Part shown: positions 16,126 through 24,191 of the stretch, piece by piece | How positions within the stretch are numbered: the stretch's first letter is position 1 | Layout: each line of letters starts with the position of its first letter | NCBI GenBank assembly: GCA_000955875.1 | Contig: JYOE01000006.1 | Coordinates: 1 to 36,276, forward strand | DNA from: Terrabacter sp. 28 | GTDB lineage: Bacteria; Actinomycetota; Actinomycetes; Actinomycetales; Dermatophilaceae | Reading direction: 5' to 3' | Length of the DNA: 36,276 nt | Notes under the pieces: model-generated | The model's input: the letters and a program-made list of their open reading frames with translations, nothing else | Told to the model about the DNA's origin: nothing | Database searches by the model: none | Position numbers and translations under genes: made by a program

Positions 16126-16998
16126 TCAGAGCTTCTTCGCCTCGGGGATGATGCGCTCGCCGAAGATCTCGAGCCAGTCGGTGCGCGAGCCGTCGCCGCC
16201 GATGGAGTGCACGTGCGTGACGCCGAGCGCCGCGAGCTCGCCCAGGTGCTCGAGGGTCGCGTCGACCTTCGCGCCGTCGGGGCCCGGGTCGATGCGGCTC
16301 ATGACCGTCTTCTCGATCTCGTCGTAGTCGCGGCCGAGCGCCTCGCAGTGACCGCGCAGCACCTCGAGCTTGTGGGCCAGGTCCGGGGAGTCGAAGAGGT
16401 TGCACGCCTGGGCGTACTGCGCCACCATCCGCAGCGTCTTCTTCTCGCCACCACCGCCGATGAGGATCGGCGGGTGCGGCCGCTGCACCGACTGCGGCGA
16501 GTTGAGGGTGCTGCCGAGGCGGTAGTGCTTGCCCTCGTAGGGCTCGTCGCTGTCGCTCCACATCTGCAGGCAGATCTGCAGCGTCTCCTCGAGCCGCTCG
16601 AAGCGCTCGGCCGTCGGCGGGAACGACAGGCCGAGCCCGACGCACTCCTCCTCGTTCCAGGCGGCGCCGATGCCCAGCCAGGCCCGGCCCTTCGACAGCA
16701 CGTCGAGCGTCGTGACCTCCTTGGCGAGCAGGCCCGGCTCGCGGTAGACGGCGGCCGTCACCCAGGCGAGCAGCTCGACCCGCTCGGTGACCGCGGCGAG
16801 GAAGCCCAGGGCCGTGTAGGCCTCGAGCATCTCGTGCTCCTTCGGCCCGACGCCCCGGATCTGCCAGACGTGGTCCATCACCGACAGCTTGGTGAAGCCG
16901 ACGTCCTCGGCGGTGCGTGCCGTGCGCACGAGGTCGTCGACGAAGGTCGCGGAGCCGCCGCTCCACGTGAAGTTGGCGAGGTGCAGGCCGAGGTCCAT
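16126..16998 (-). CDS. LLM-class F420-dependent oxidoreductase
   Basis: A 290-aa luciferase-like (bacterial luciferase / F420-dependent) barrel enzyme. The N-terminus MDLGLHLANFTWSGG and KLSVMDHVWQIRGVG are family hallmarks. LLAWVTAAVYREPGLLAKEV and GRAWLGIGAAWNEEE form the cofactor-side loops, and the PPILIGGGGEKKTLRMVAQYA stretch is typical of the F420 branch. The C-terminal HSIGGDGSRTDWLEIFGE closes the barrel. The ATG at 16998 lies 7 bases after a minus-strand TAGTGT; an upstream GTG at 17007 would overlap that element. F420 rather than FMN use is inference. It stands alone, convergent with the ABC permease. Confidence 0.9.
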   Translation of the reverse strand: MDLGLHLANFTWSGGSATFVDDLVRTARTAEDVGFTKLSVMDHVWQIRGVGPKEHEMLEAYTALGFLAAVTERVELLAWVTAAVYREPGLLAKEVTTLDVLSKGRAWLGIGAAWNEEECVGLGLSFPPTAERFERLEETLQICLQMWSDSDEPYEGKHYRLGSTLNSPQSVQRPHPPILIGGGGEKKTLRMVAQYAQACNLFDSPDLAHKLEVLRGHCEALGRDYDEIEKTVMSRIDPGPDGAKVDATLEHLGELAALGVTHVHSIGGDGSRTDWLEIFGERIIPEAKKL

Positions 16999-17005
16999 GA
17001 CTCGC

Positions 17006-17011
17006 ACACTA
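17006..17011 (-). promoter_or_regulatory. -10 of the LLM oxidoreductase gene
   Basis: TAGTGT on the minus strand ends 7 bases before the ATG at 16998. No ribosome site is visible, so a leaderless transcript is likely. Confidence 0.4.
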
Positions 17012-17066
17012 CGTGCGTGAGGCGGCCGACGCTTCCAGCCGACTCACAGCCTCGGTCGGGCACCGG

Positions 17067-17597
17067 TCACTCGGCGTCGGCGGTCCCGACCTGCGACCCC
17101 GACACGGGAGGCTCCGCCGACCACGGGAAGACGATCCACTGGTCCGTCTCGCGCCAGACGTAGTCGGGCGTCACGACCGACCTCGACTTGCCGTAGATCA
17201 CGGCGCTGCGCGCCTCGGCCCCGTGCTCCTGGAGCAGGTCCAGCACGAGGGCCAGGGTGCGACCAGAGTCGGCGACGTCGTCGACGACGAGGATCCGGCG
17301 GCCCTTGATGCTCTCGGTGTCGAGGTGCGGGGCGAGCAGCACCGGGTCGGGCAACGTCTCCTCGACGTCGGTGTAGAACTCCACGTTGATGGCGTCGGTG
17401 AGCTTGATGCCGAGGGCGTAGGAGAGGCCGCCGCCCGGGATGAGCCCGCCGCGGGCCACCGCCACGAGGATCTCGGGGCGGAAGCTCGAGTCGGCGACGA
17501 GCGTCGCGAGCTCACGGATGGCGGTGCCGAAGCCCTCCCACGTCAGCACCTCCTTGTCGACCAGGGCGGAGGAGTCGGCGTGGTAGGCGGTGGTCAT
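17067..17597 (-). CDS. Type I phosphoribosyltransferase (Gpt-like)
   Basis: A 176-aa purine-type phosphoribosyltransferase. The PRPP-binding loop is RILVVDDVADSGRTL (residues 101-115). The hydrophobic start of the fold is PEILVAVARGGLIPGGGLSYALG (about 41-63), with the RGG motif that binds pyrophosphate. The C-terminal hood has YVWRETDQWIVFPW, where an aromatic residue usually stacks on the base. The closest style is xanthine/hypoxanthine salvage, but specificity cannot be decided here. The ATG at 17597 follows minus-strand TAGCCT by exactly 6 bases, so it is probably leaderless. It is divergent from an aminotransferase gene. Confidence 0.9.
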   Translation of the reverse strand: MTTAYHADSSALVDKEVLTWEGFGTAIRELATLVADSSFRPEILVAVARGGLIPGGGLSYALGIKLTDAINVEFYTDVEETLPDPVLLAPHLDTESIKGRRILVVDDVADSGRTLALVLDLLQEHGAEARSAVIYGKSRSVVTPDYVWRETDQWIVFPWSAEPPVSGSQVGTADAE

Positions 17598-17676
17598 GGA
17601 CCGAGGCTAGCCACCCCGGGTGAACACCGTGTTTCCCGGTGGTCCGGCTCGTCGGCCCGTCGGGCAGACTGGCCGG
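17598..17676. promoter_or_regulatory. Divergent promoters, phosphoribosyltransferase/aminotransferase
   Basis: This 79-base gap holds TAGCCT (17604-17609, minus), 6 bases from the ATG at 17597, and CAGACT (17665-17670, plus), 6 bases from the GTG at 17677. Between them AACACCGTGTT (17623-17633) is a perfect odd-length palindrome and a possible operator. No regulator gene is adjacent. Confidence 0.4.
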
Positions 17677-18885
17677 GTGAGCCAACCGCCCCGTCTCCTC
17701 GGTCCGTCCCGGCGCTCGCAGGTGCCGCCGTTCGAGGTGATGGACGTGCTCGACCGGGTCGCTGTGCTCCGCGCCGCGGGGCGCGACGTCGTCTCGCTGT
17801 GCGCCGGCGAGCCGTCCGGCGGGGCGCCGTCGCTCGTCTCCGAGGCGGCCGCTCGCATCCACGCCTCCGGCCGGGCGCTCACCTACACCTCCGCGCTGGG
17901 CATCCACGAGCTGCGCGCCGAGATCGCCGCGCACTACCGGCGCTGGTACGGCCTCGACGTCGACCCGGCCAGGGTCGCGATCACGACCGGCTCGTCGGGC
18001 GGATTCGTGCTGGCCTTCCTCGCGGCGTTCGAGGCGGGCGACCGGGTGGCCCTCGCCCGGCCCGGCTACCCCGCCTACCGCAACATCCTCACCTCGCTCG
18101 GCTGCGAGGTCGTCGAGATCGACTGCGGACCTGACACGCGCTACCAGCCGACACCCGAGCTGCTGGATGCGGCGCAGGTGGACGGCCCGCTCGCCGGACT
18201 GATCGTCGCCTCGCCCGCCAACCCGACCGGCACGATGGTCGACCGTGGCGAGCTGGCGGCGATCACGGGCTGGTGCGCCGCCAACGGCGTCCGGCTCGTC
18301 AGCGACGAGATCTACCACGGTGTCACCTACCCCGAGCCGGGCTCGCCCGACCCGCGCGGCGTCTGCGCGTGGGAGACCGACGACGCCTCGGTCGTGGTCT
18401 CGTCGTTCAGCAAGTACTGGGGCATGACGGGCTGGCGCCTGGGCTGGCTGCTGCTGCCCGAGGACCTCGCGCGCCCCGTCGACGCGCTCGCCGGCAACGT
18501 CGCGCTCTGCCCGCCCGCCCCGGCGCAGTATGCCGCCGTGTCGGCTTTCGCGGAGGAGTCCTACCGTGAGTGCGACGAGGCGGTGGAGGAGTTCGCGCGC
18601 ACGCGGAAGCTGCTGCTGCACCATGCGGCCCGACTCGGGTGGGGCGACTCGGCACCACCCGACGGCGCGTTCTACTACTGGGCCGACCTCGGCCCGCTGC
18701 TCGAGCGCTGGGGGAGCTCGGCGGCATACGCCCGGGCCCTGCTGGAGGACGTCGGCGTCGCCATCACTCCGGGCGGCGACTTCGACGACCGTGCCGGCGG
18801 TCGCTCGGTACGGCTCAGCTTCGCGGCCGGCAGCACCGCCGTCGGCGAGGCGATCGACCGGATCGAGGCCTTCAACGCGCGGTGA
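17677..18885 (+). CDS. PLP-dependent aminotransferase, class I/II
   Basis: A 402-aa fold-type I aminotransferase in the aspartate aminotransferase superfamily. Visible features are ALTYTSALGIHELRAEIAAH, SPANPTG (residues 179-185), SDEIYHGVTY with Asp210 for the PLP ring nitrogen, and SSFSKYWGMTGWRLGW with the Schiff-base Lys246. SVRLSFA near the C-terminus supplies the substrate-carboxylate Arg. The sequence style fits pyridoxal-dependent transaminases annotated as AlaT/AspC-like in actinobacteria; the amino donor is not fixed. The GTG at 17677 lies 6 bases after CAGACT, and an ATG at 17620 would start upstream of the promoter. A DUF5995 gene follows after 17 bases with its own -10. Confidence 0.92.
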   Translation: MSQPPRLLGPSRRSQVPPFEVMDVLDRVAVLRAAGRDVVSLCAGEPSGGAPSLVSEAAARIHASGRALTYTSALGIHELRAEIAAHYRRWYGLDVDPARVAITTGSSGGFVLAFLAAFEAGDRVALARPGYPAYRNILTSLGCEVVEIDCGPDTRYQPTPELLDAAQVDGPLAGLIVASPANPTGTMVDRGELAAITGWCAANGVRLVSDEIYHGVTYPEPGSPDPRGVCAWETDDASVVVSSFSKYWGMTGWRLGWLLLPEDLARPVDALAGNVALCPPAPAQYAAVSAFAEESYRECDEAVEEFARTRKLLLHHAARLGWGDSAPPDGAFYYWADLGPLLERWGSSAAYARALLEDVGVAITPGGDFDDRAGGRSVRLSFAAGSTAVGEAIDRIEAFNAR

Positions 18886-18890
18886 GCCGC

Positions 18891-18896
18891 TAGCGT
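18891..18896 (+). promoter_or_regulatory. -10 of the DUF5995 gene
   Basis: TAGCGT ends 6 bases before the ATG at 18903, just after the aminotransferase stop. It suggests an internal leaderless promoter in addition to any read-through. Confidence 0.4.
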
Positions 18897-18902
18897 CCCG
18901 GC

Positions 18903-19652
18903 ATGGGCTGGTTCAGCGATCTCGTCGGCGCCGTCCGCACCCGCCTGGGCGGCCGTACCGAGCCGACGCCTGCCGGCCAGGCCGTGACGATCGACGAGGT
19001 GCTCGACCGGATGCGCGCGGCCGGTGCGACGCTGCCCCAGGGCGACGGGGTGCGAGCGTTCCACGAGATGTACGTGCACGTCACCGAGCTCGTGCGTGAC
19101 CGCGTGGCGGGCGACGACTTCGCCGACGGGCGGTTCATGACGAGGCTCGACGTCGTCTTCGCCGGCCTCTACCTCGAGGCGCTCACCGCGGGTGACCCCC
19201 CACACGCCTGGGCGCCGCTCGTGGAGTGCCGTCGCACGCCCGGCATCCTCTCGATCCAGTTCGCGATCGCCGGCATGAACGCGCACATCAACCACGACCT
19301 GCCGCTCGCGCTCGTGCGCACCTGCCGGCAGCTCGGCACCGACCTCGACGCCGCCGGGGTCGAGGCCGACTACCAGCGCATCACCGGCATCCTCGAGTCG
19401 GTGCAGGAGCAGGTGCGCCGCTCCTTCCTCGACGGCATCCACCTCGAGCTCGACGCGGTCGCGGCGCCGGTGACCAACCTCGTCGGCTCGTGGAGCATCG
19501 CCCGCGCGCGCGACGCCGCCTGGACCAACGCCCGAGTGCTGTGGGAGCTGCAGGGCGTCGAGCCGCTGCGCACCGAGTTCCTCGACCGGCTCGACCGGAG
19601 CGTCGGACTCGCCGGCCGCTGCCTGCTCACCCAGGTGGCCGCCCCCGCCTGA
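18903..19652 (+). CDS. DUF5995 family protein
   Basis: A 249-aa soluble, mostly helical protein of the DUF5995 family. Family-like blocks are AFHEMYVHVTELVRDRV, TRLDVVFAGLYLEAL (an Asp in a helical setting) and IQFAIAGMNAHINHDLPLAL with conserved Asn-His-Asn-His residues that could bind a metal. No biochemical function is known to me. No signal peptide is seen. It sits between an aminotransferase and a convergent MFS gene only 11 bases away, so context gives little help. Confidence 0.85.
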   Translation: MGWFSDLVGAVRTRLGGRTEPTPAGQAVTIDEVLDRMRAAGATLPQGDGVRAFHEMYVHVTELVRDRVAGDDFADGRFMTRLDVVFAGLYLEALTAGDPPHAWAPLVECRRTPGILSIQFAIAGMNAHINHDLPLALVRTCRQLGTDLDAAGVEADYQRITGILESVQEQVRRSFLDGIHLELDAVAAPVTNLVGSWSIARARDAAWTNARVLWELQGVEPLRTEFLDRLDRSVGLAGRCLLTQVAAPA

Positions 19653-19663
19653 CAGTGCGCGGG

Positions 19664-20965
19664 TCAGACGGGGGTGGCGACCGGCCGGACGACGGGCTCG
19701 ATGGCGGCCTCGACGACAGGCGCCGGCTCGGCGACGGGGGCCGGCGGGGTCGCGCCCGTGCGCAGGGCGGCGCGCAGCCGCCAGGCGCCGTAGACGGCGA
19801 CGAGGCTGATCACGAGGTGCAGCCCGAGGAACCCGTTCGCGAGGCCGAGGCCGAGCAGGGCGCCGGCGACGAGCGGGCCGACGGCCGAGAAGGTGGTCTG
19901 GATCGCGGTGAAGGTGCCGAGCGTCGTGCCGACGAGGCCCTTGGGGGCGAGGCTCGCGGTGAGCGGGTTCAGCACCGGCGCGTACATCGTCTCGCCGACG
20001 GCGAAGATGCCGAACGTCGTGACGAAGAGGGCGGCCGCGACGTCGGGGGTCAGCTGGGCGACCGAGAGGACGACCCACGACAGCGTCCACACGCCGCCGA
20101 CGACCATGAGCAGGCTGGCGGCGTTGCGCCGCGCGGTGAGCCGCACCACGACGACCTGGAGCGCGACGATGACGATGCAGTTGACGGCCGCGGCCAGCCC
20201 GATGGCCGACTCGTCGACGTGGAGGACCGTCAACGCGTACGCGGGCAGGCCCGACTCGAACTGGGCGTAGAAGCCGAGGGCCAGGGCGACGGTGACGACG
20301 GCGGTCCAGCGCAGGGCGGGCACCGCGAAGATGCGGCGCAGCGCCTCGACGGTGCCGAGCCGCTGCTCCGCCTCACCGGCGGCGAGGTCGGGCGCGACCT
20401 CGGTGGGGGCGCCGATGCCGGCCAGGTGGATGGTCACGGCGGACAGGGCGAAGCCCACTCCGGCGGCGACGAAGGCGGCCGTCATGCCGTCCGGGCGCGC
20501 GAGGTCGACGAACTGGCCGGCGACGAAGGCACCGACGGCCATGCCGATCGCCTCGCCCGTGAACTTGTACGCGAAGACCTTGCGGCGGTCGTCGCTGCCG
20601 GCCCAGCGCAGCACGAGCACCGAGGCGGCAGGGCCGGACGCCGTCAGGCCGAAGCCGAAGACGAACATGCCGGCGAGGAAGGTGGCGGGCGCGTCGGCCC
20701 AGACCAGGCTGCCGACGCCAACGGCGGCGACGAGCTTGGCGACGACGGCGACGACGACCGGGTCGAACCGGTCGCTCAGCCGCCCGGCGAACGGCGCAGC
20801 GACGAGCGCACCGACGGAGAAGAGGGTGCTGGCGAGGGCGGCCGCGAGGGCGCCCCAGCCGCGGGTGTTGGCCGCGTACGCGTACTGGTAGGGCAGGACG
20901 GTTCCCCATCCGAGCATGCCGACTGACGACGCGAGGACGAGGAGCTTGGTGCGCACGGGATTCAC
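19664..20965 (-). CDS. MFS transporter
   Basis: A 433-aa major facilitator with about 12 hydrophobic segments. The cytoplasmic loop GRLSDRFDPVVVAVVAKLVA after helix 2 is the standard MFS motif A region. The C-terminal 30 residues are Pro/Ala/Val-rich and probably disordered. The start is GTG at 20965, with GAAGGG just upstream, giving the N-terminus VNPVRTKLLVLASSVGMLGW. A TTG at 21004 is rejected as too far upstream. It is divergent from a MarR gene with an unusually AT-rich, palindrome-filled gap, so it is a likely MarR-controlled efflux pump. The substrate is unknown. Confidence 0.88.
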   Translation of the reverse strand: MNPVRTKLLVLASSVGMLGWGTVLPYQYAYAANTRGWGALAAALASTLFSVGALVAAPFAGRLSDRFDPVVVAVVAKLVAAVGVGSLVWADAPATFLAGMFVFGFGLTASGPAASVLVLRWAGSDDRRKVFAYKFTGEAIGMAVGAFVAGQFVDLARPDGMTAAFVAAGVGFALSAVTIHLAGIGAPTEVAPDLAAGEAEQRLGTVEALRRIFAVPALRWTAVVTVALALGFYAQFESGLPAYALTVLHVDESAIGLAAAVNCIVIVALQVVVVRLTARRNAASLLMVVGGVWTLSWVVLSVAQLTPDVAAALFVTTFGIFAVGETMYAPVLNPLTASLAPKGLVGTTLGTFTAIQTTFSAVGPLVAGALLGLGLANGFLGLHLVISLVAVYGAWRLRAALRTGATPPAPVAEPAPVVEAAIEPVVRPVATPV

Positions 20966-21017
20966 ACCCTTCGGGGGTCTGGGTTTCGGGGACGCGTTCG
21001 ACAACGCAGTTTCAACC

Positions 21018-21051
21018 TCGAATATTTCGTATTCGAAGTTCGATATCGAAC
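21018..21051. promoter_or_regulatory. Operator cluster between MFS and MarR genes
   Basis: TCGAATA (21018-21024) and TATTCGA (21030-21036) are perfect 7-bp inverted arms with a 5-base centre. GTTCGATATCGAAC (21038-21051) is a perfect 14-bp palindrome directly after. The centres are about 17.5 bp apart. The stretch 21018-21056 is far more AT-rich than the rest of the window. It lies between the divergent starts and is the natural binding region for the adjacent MarR protein. Confidence 0.6.
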
Positions 21052-21088
21052 ATTAGCAGTGCGCGCAGGGATGGAACAATGCGGTTCC

Positions 21089-21601
21089 ATGGCAGCGAAG
21101 CGACGGCGGTCCGCCCAGCAGGAGCACGCGGCCGACGTCGCCACCTACGTCGCCGCCGGCGGCGAGGAGTCGGTCCAGCGCGTCATCACGGCCGTCTACG
21201 CCGTCACGAAGAAGCTCGACCAGTGGTACGTGCGGCAGTTCGCCGACCTCGACCTCACCCAGGGCGAGTGGTCGGTGCTGGCCGCCCTCGCCCGCGCCGG
21301 CGACACGTGCCTCACCCCGAGCCAGCTCGCCGACCTGTCCAACGTCGCGCCGTCGTCGATGACGCACCGCCTCGACAAGATGTCGGGCCGAGGCCTCGTG
21401 CAGCGACGCCCCGACGAGACCAACCGCACCCGCACGCTCGTGTCGCTGACGACCGACGGCTGGGCCCTCTTCAGCGCCGCGGTCCGCGAGTCGAACGTCG
21501 TCGAGAGCGACACCCTGCGCGGCCTGTCGACCCCCGAGCGCCACGAGCTCGCGCGCCTGCTCGAGATCGTCATCGAGGGCCTCGACGACGTCGACGCGTG
21601 A
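21089..21601 (+). CDS. MarR-family transcriptional regulator
   Basis: A 170-aa winged-helix regulator. Helices around VYAVTKKLDQWYVRQFADLD lead into the wHTH (LTPSQLADLSNVAPSSMTHR, then LDKMSGRGLVQRRPDETNRT with the wing Arg/Asp pair), and a C-terminal dimer helix pair follows. The start is uncertain. ATG 21089 (MAAKRRRSAQ) has GGGATGGAA about 10 bases upstream; ATG 21071 and GTG 21059 are alternatives 18 and 30 bases earlier. It is divergent from the MFS gene and 25 bases before an SDR gene on the same strand, so either or both may be targets. Confidence 0.88.
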   Translation: MAAKRRRSAQQEHAADVATYVAAGGEESVQRVITAVYAVTKKLDQWYVRQFADLDLTQGEWSVLAALARAGDTCLTPSQLADLSNVAPSSMTHRLDKMSGRGLVQRRPDETNRTRTLVSLTTDGWALFSAAVRESNVVESDTLRGLSTPERHELARLLEIVIEGLDDVDA

Positions 21602-21620
21602 CCGTCGCCCGGCGTAGCGT
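21591..21620 (+). promoter_or_regulatory. SDR gene promoter, leaderless
   Basis: TCGACG (21591-21596) and TAGCGT (21615-21620) are 18 bases apart. The -10 ends 6 bases before the ATG at 21627. The -35 lies in the last codons of the MarR gene. Confidence 0.4.
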
Positions 21621-21626
21621 CGCGGC

Positions 21627-22490
21627 ATGAGCGAGCAGCAGAGCCCGTCGACGGCCCGGGTCGCCCTCGTCACCGGCACCTCCTCCGGCATGGGCCTGCA
21701 CACGGCCGTCGAGCTGGCGAGGCGCGGCCTCACCGTCGTCGCCACGATGCGCGACCCCTCCCGGGCATCGGCCCTGACCGACGCCGCGCGCGAGGCGGGC
21801 GTCGAGCTCGACGTGCGCGCCCTCGACGTCACCGACCACGAGGCCGCCCGTGCCTGCGTCGAGGGGGTGGTCGCCGACCGCGGGCGCATCGACGTGCTCG
21901 TCAACAACGCCGGCCGCGGCGCCGTCGCCACCGCCGAACAGCTCTCGATCGGCGACGTGCGCGACCAGCTCGAGGTCAACTACCTCGGCCCGGTCGCCCT
22001 GACCAAGCTCGTGCTGCCACACATGCGCGAGGCAGGTGCGGGCACCGTGCTCACGGTGACGAGCGTCGGCGGCGCGGTCGGCCAGCCCTTCGCCGACGCC
22101 TACTGCGGCGCGAAGTTCGCCGTCGAGGGCTTCATGCAGTCGCTCGCCGTCGTCATGCTTCCGCACGGCGTTCACGTCTCGGTCGTCGAGCCGGCCGCCG
22201 TCGCGAGCGACTTCGTCGGCAACGTGACCCGGGCCGACGAGGTGCCCGACGACCCGTATGCCGCCCAGCTCTCCGCCTACCTCGCCCGCACCGCCGGGGC
22301 CTTCGCGGGCGCCCAGAGCTCGCGCGACGCGGCTGTCGCGATCGCCGACGCCGCCCTGTCGAGCGAGTACCGGTTCCGTTGGCAGACCTCGGCGGGGGCG
22401 ACCGCGTTCGTCGGACTGTCCCTCGCCGACACCGACGGGAGCCGGGTGCTCGGCGCGACCCGCGGGTGGGTCGAGACCGCCCCGAACTAG
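21627..22490 (+). CDS. Short-chain dehydrogenase/reductase
   Basis: A 287-aa classical SDR. The Rossmann motif TGTSSGMG is at residues 16-23. LDVTDH (cofactor Asp), VNNAG, the catalytic Ser of TVTSVGG and the YxxxK pair Tyr159/Lys163 (YCGAKFAVEG) are all present. EPAAVASDF after the catalytic helix matches the usual substrate-loop start. It oxidises or reduces an alcohol/ketone pair with NAD(P); no substrate can be named. It starts 6 bases after TAGCGT. The stop TAG also forms part of the -10 element of the following bluB/cobT gene. Confidence 0.93.
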   Translation: MSEQQSPSTARVALVTGTSSGMGLHTAVELARRGLTVVATMRDPSRASALTDAAREAGVELDVRALDVTDHEAARACVEGVVADRGRIDVLVNNAGRGAVATAEQLSIGDVRDQLEVNYLGPVALTKLVLPHMREAGAGTVLTVTSVGGAVGQPFADAYCGAKFAVEGFMQSLAVVMLPHGVHVSVVEPAAVASDFVGNVTRADEVPDDPYAAQLSAYLARTAGAFAGAQSSRDAAVAIADAALSSEYRFRWQTSAGATAFVGLSLADTDGSRVLGATRGWVETAPN

Positions 22491-22493
22491 AGT
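22488..22493 (+). promoter_or_regulatory. -10 of bluB/cobT, overlapping the SDR stop
   Basis: TAGAGT begins with the SDR stop codon TAG and ends 6 bases before the GTG at 22500. This fits the leaderless spacing used elsewhere in the window. Confidence 0.4.
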
Positions 22494-22499
22494 CGCCGC

Positions 22500-24191
22500 G
22501 TGAGCTACCGGAGGCCCGTCCCGACCATCGGCGACGCGACGTCCGCGGCCGAGCGCGCCCAGGCGCCTGACGCGTGGGCGATGCCCGACGACCTCGCATC
22601 GCTGGAGAGGGTGGTCGGCGCCCGCCGCGACATCCGGCGCTACCGCCCCGAGCCGGTGCCCGACGATGTGCTGACGGCCGTGCTCACCGCCGGCCACCGC
22701 GGACCCTCGGTGGGGCACAGCCAGCCGTGGCGCTTCGTCGTCGTCACCGAGGCGCAGACCCGCGACACCGCGGCCCTCATGGCCGACCGCTGCCGGCTGC
22801 GCCAGGCCGCCGGCATGGCGGAGGAGTCGGCCCGCGGCCTGCTCGACCTGCGCCTCGAGGGCATCCGTGAGGCCCCGGTCGGCGTCGTCGTGGCGTGCGA
22901 CCGCCGCACCCCGGCGGCCGGGGTGCTCGGTCGCGCCACCTTCCCCGACGCCGACCTCTGGTCGTGCGCGGCTGCCATCGAGAACATGTGGCTGACGGCC
23001 CGCGCCCACGGCCTCGGCCTCGGCTGGGTCACCCTCTTCGAGCCGGACGAGCTGAAGGAGCTGCTCGGGCTGCCCGACGGCGTCGAGACCCTCGGCTGGC
23101 TCTGCATCGGCTGGCCCGACGAGCGCCCGCCCGAGCCAGGCCTCGAGCGGGCCGGCTGGAGCAGGCGCCTGCCGCTCGAGCAGGTCGTCATGCGCGAGCG
23201 GTGGACCGAGCGCGACGCCCCGACCTCGCACCTGCGGGCCCCCGACCAGGCGCACGTCGTCGGCGCTCGCGACCGGTCGGACGACCTCCTCACCGTGCCC
23301 GGCTCGCTCGGCGTCCTCGACTCGGTGCTCGACCGCGTCACCGCGCTGCCTGCCGTGGACGGCGGGGGCACCCTCGTCGTCGCGGCCGCCGACCACGCCG
23401 TGACGGCATACGGCGTCACGGCCTTCGACCCGTCGGTCACCGCCGACGTCGCCCGCGCCACTCGCGAGGGCACGTCGATGGGCGCCGTCGCGGCTGCCGC
23501 GGCTGGGCTCGACGTCGAGCTCATCGACGCCGGGATCGGCTGCAGCAGAGGTGATCTCGTCAACGAAGATGCACTCGACGAGACCACGTATGCCGGTCTG
23601 CTGGCTCTGGGTCGCGAGCGCGGTCGCGCACTCGCGCCGGGCGGTCCCGTTGCCCTCGGCGAGGTCGGCGTCGGCAACACGACGGTCGCGGCCGCGGTCG
23701 CCGCCGCGCTCCTCGACCTCTCGGCCGACGCGGTCGTCGGGCGCGGCTCGTCGGCGGACTCGGCGATGGTCGATCGCAAGCGCGACGTCGTGACCCGGGC
23801 TCTCGAACGAGTGGGCCCCGGCGCGCGCGCCGACGAGCCTCTCGACCCGCTCGAGGCGGTGCGGCGACTCGGCGGTGGCGAGCTCGCCGTGCTCACCGGC
23901 GTCGTGCTCGGTGCCGCCGAGGCCGGGGGAGTCGTCGTGCTCGACGGGCTCGCGACCTCGGTGTGCGCGCTGGCGGCCGTGCGGGCCGAGCCCGCCGTCG
24001 CGGCGCACCTCGTGGCGGGCCAGCGCTCACGTGAGAAGGCCCACGCCGCCGTGCTCCACGAGCTCGGTCTCGAGCCCCTGCTCGACCTGCGCATCCGTGC
24101 GGGGGAGGGCGTCGGGGCGGCCCTCGCGACCGGCTTGGTCAAGGACGCGCTCGCCCTGCGGCGAGGGGTCGCACGCACGTCCACGGTTTGA
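22500..24191 (+). CDS. bluB/cobT: BluB-CobT fusion (DMB synthase / DMB PRTase)
   Basis: A 563-aa two-domain enzyme for the lower ligand of cobalamin. Residues about 33-235 are BluB (5,6-dimethylbenzimidazole synthase, nitroreductase fold): ARRDIRRYRPEPVPDDVL with Asp44, GPSVGHSQPWRFVVV and LGLGWVTLFEPDELKELLGL. Residues about 255-563 are CobT (nicotinate-nucleotide:DMB phosphoribosyltransferase): PGSLGVLD, VVAAADHAVTAYGVTAF, GEVGVGNTT with Glu388, VVGRGSSADSAMVDRK, and IRAGEGVGAALA with Glu536, the general-base position. The CobT part is slightly short: the GT...GPAM block found in most CobT proteins is not recognisable before GEVGVGNTT. It starts with GTG at 22500. No other cobalamin genes are present, so the rest of the pathway must be elsewhere. 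Confidence 0.93.
   Translation: MSYRRPVPTIGDATSAAERAQAPDAWAMPDDLASLERVVGARRDIRRYRPEPVPDDVLTAVLTAGHRGPSVGHSQPWRFVVVTEAQTRDTAALMADRCRLRQAAGMAEESARGLLDLRLEGIREAPVGVVVACDRRTPAAGVLGRATFPDADLWSCAAAIENMWLTARAHGLGLGWVTLFEPDELKELLGLPDGVETLGWLCIGWPDERPPEPGLERAGWSRRLPLEQVVMRERWTERDAPTSHLRAPDQAHVVGARDRSDDLLTVPGSLGVLDSVLDRVTALPAVDGGGTLVVAAADHAVTAYGVTAFDPSVTADVARATREGTSMGAVAAAAAGLDVELIDAGIGCSRGDLVNEDALDETTYAGLLALGRERGRALAPGGPVALGEVGVGNTTVAAAVAAALLDLSADAVVGRGSSADSAMVDRKRDVVTRALERVGPGARADEPLDPLEAVRRLGGGELAVLTGVVLGAAEAGGVVVLDGLATSVCALAAVRAEPAVAAHLVAGQRSREKAHAAVLHELGLEPLLDLRIRAGEGVGAALATGLVKDALALRRGVARTSTV

Noticed and set aside
21570..24008. An 812-codon minus-strand frame across the SDR and bluB/cobT genes
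   Set aside because: Composition artefact opposite two well-supported genes; no recognisable domain or ribosome site.
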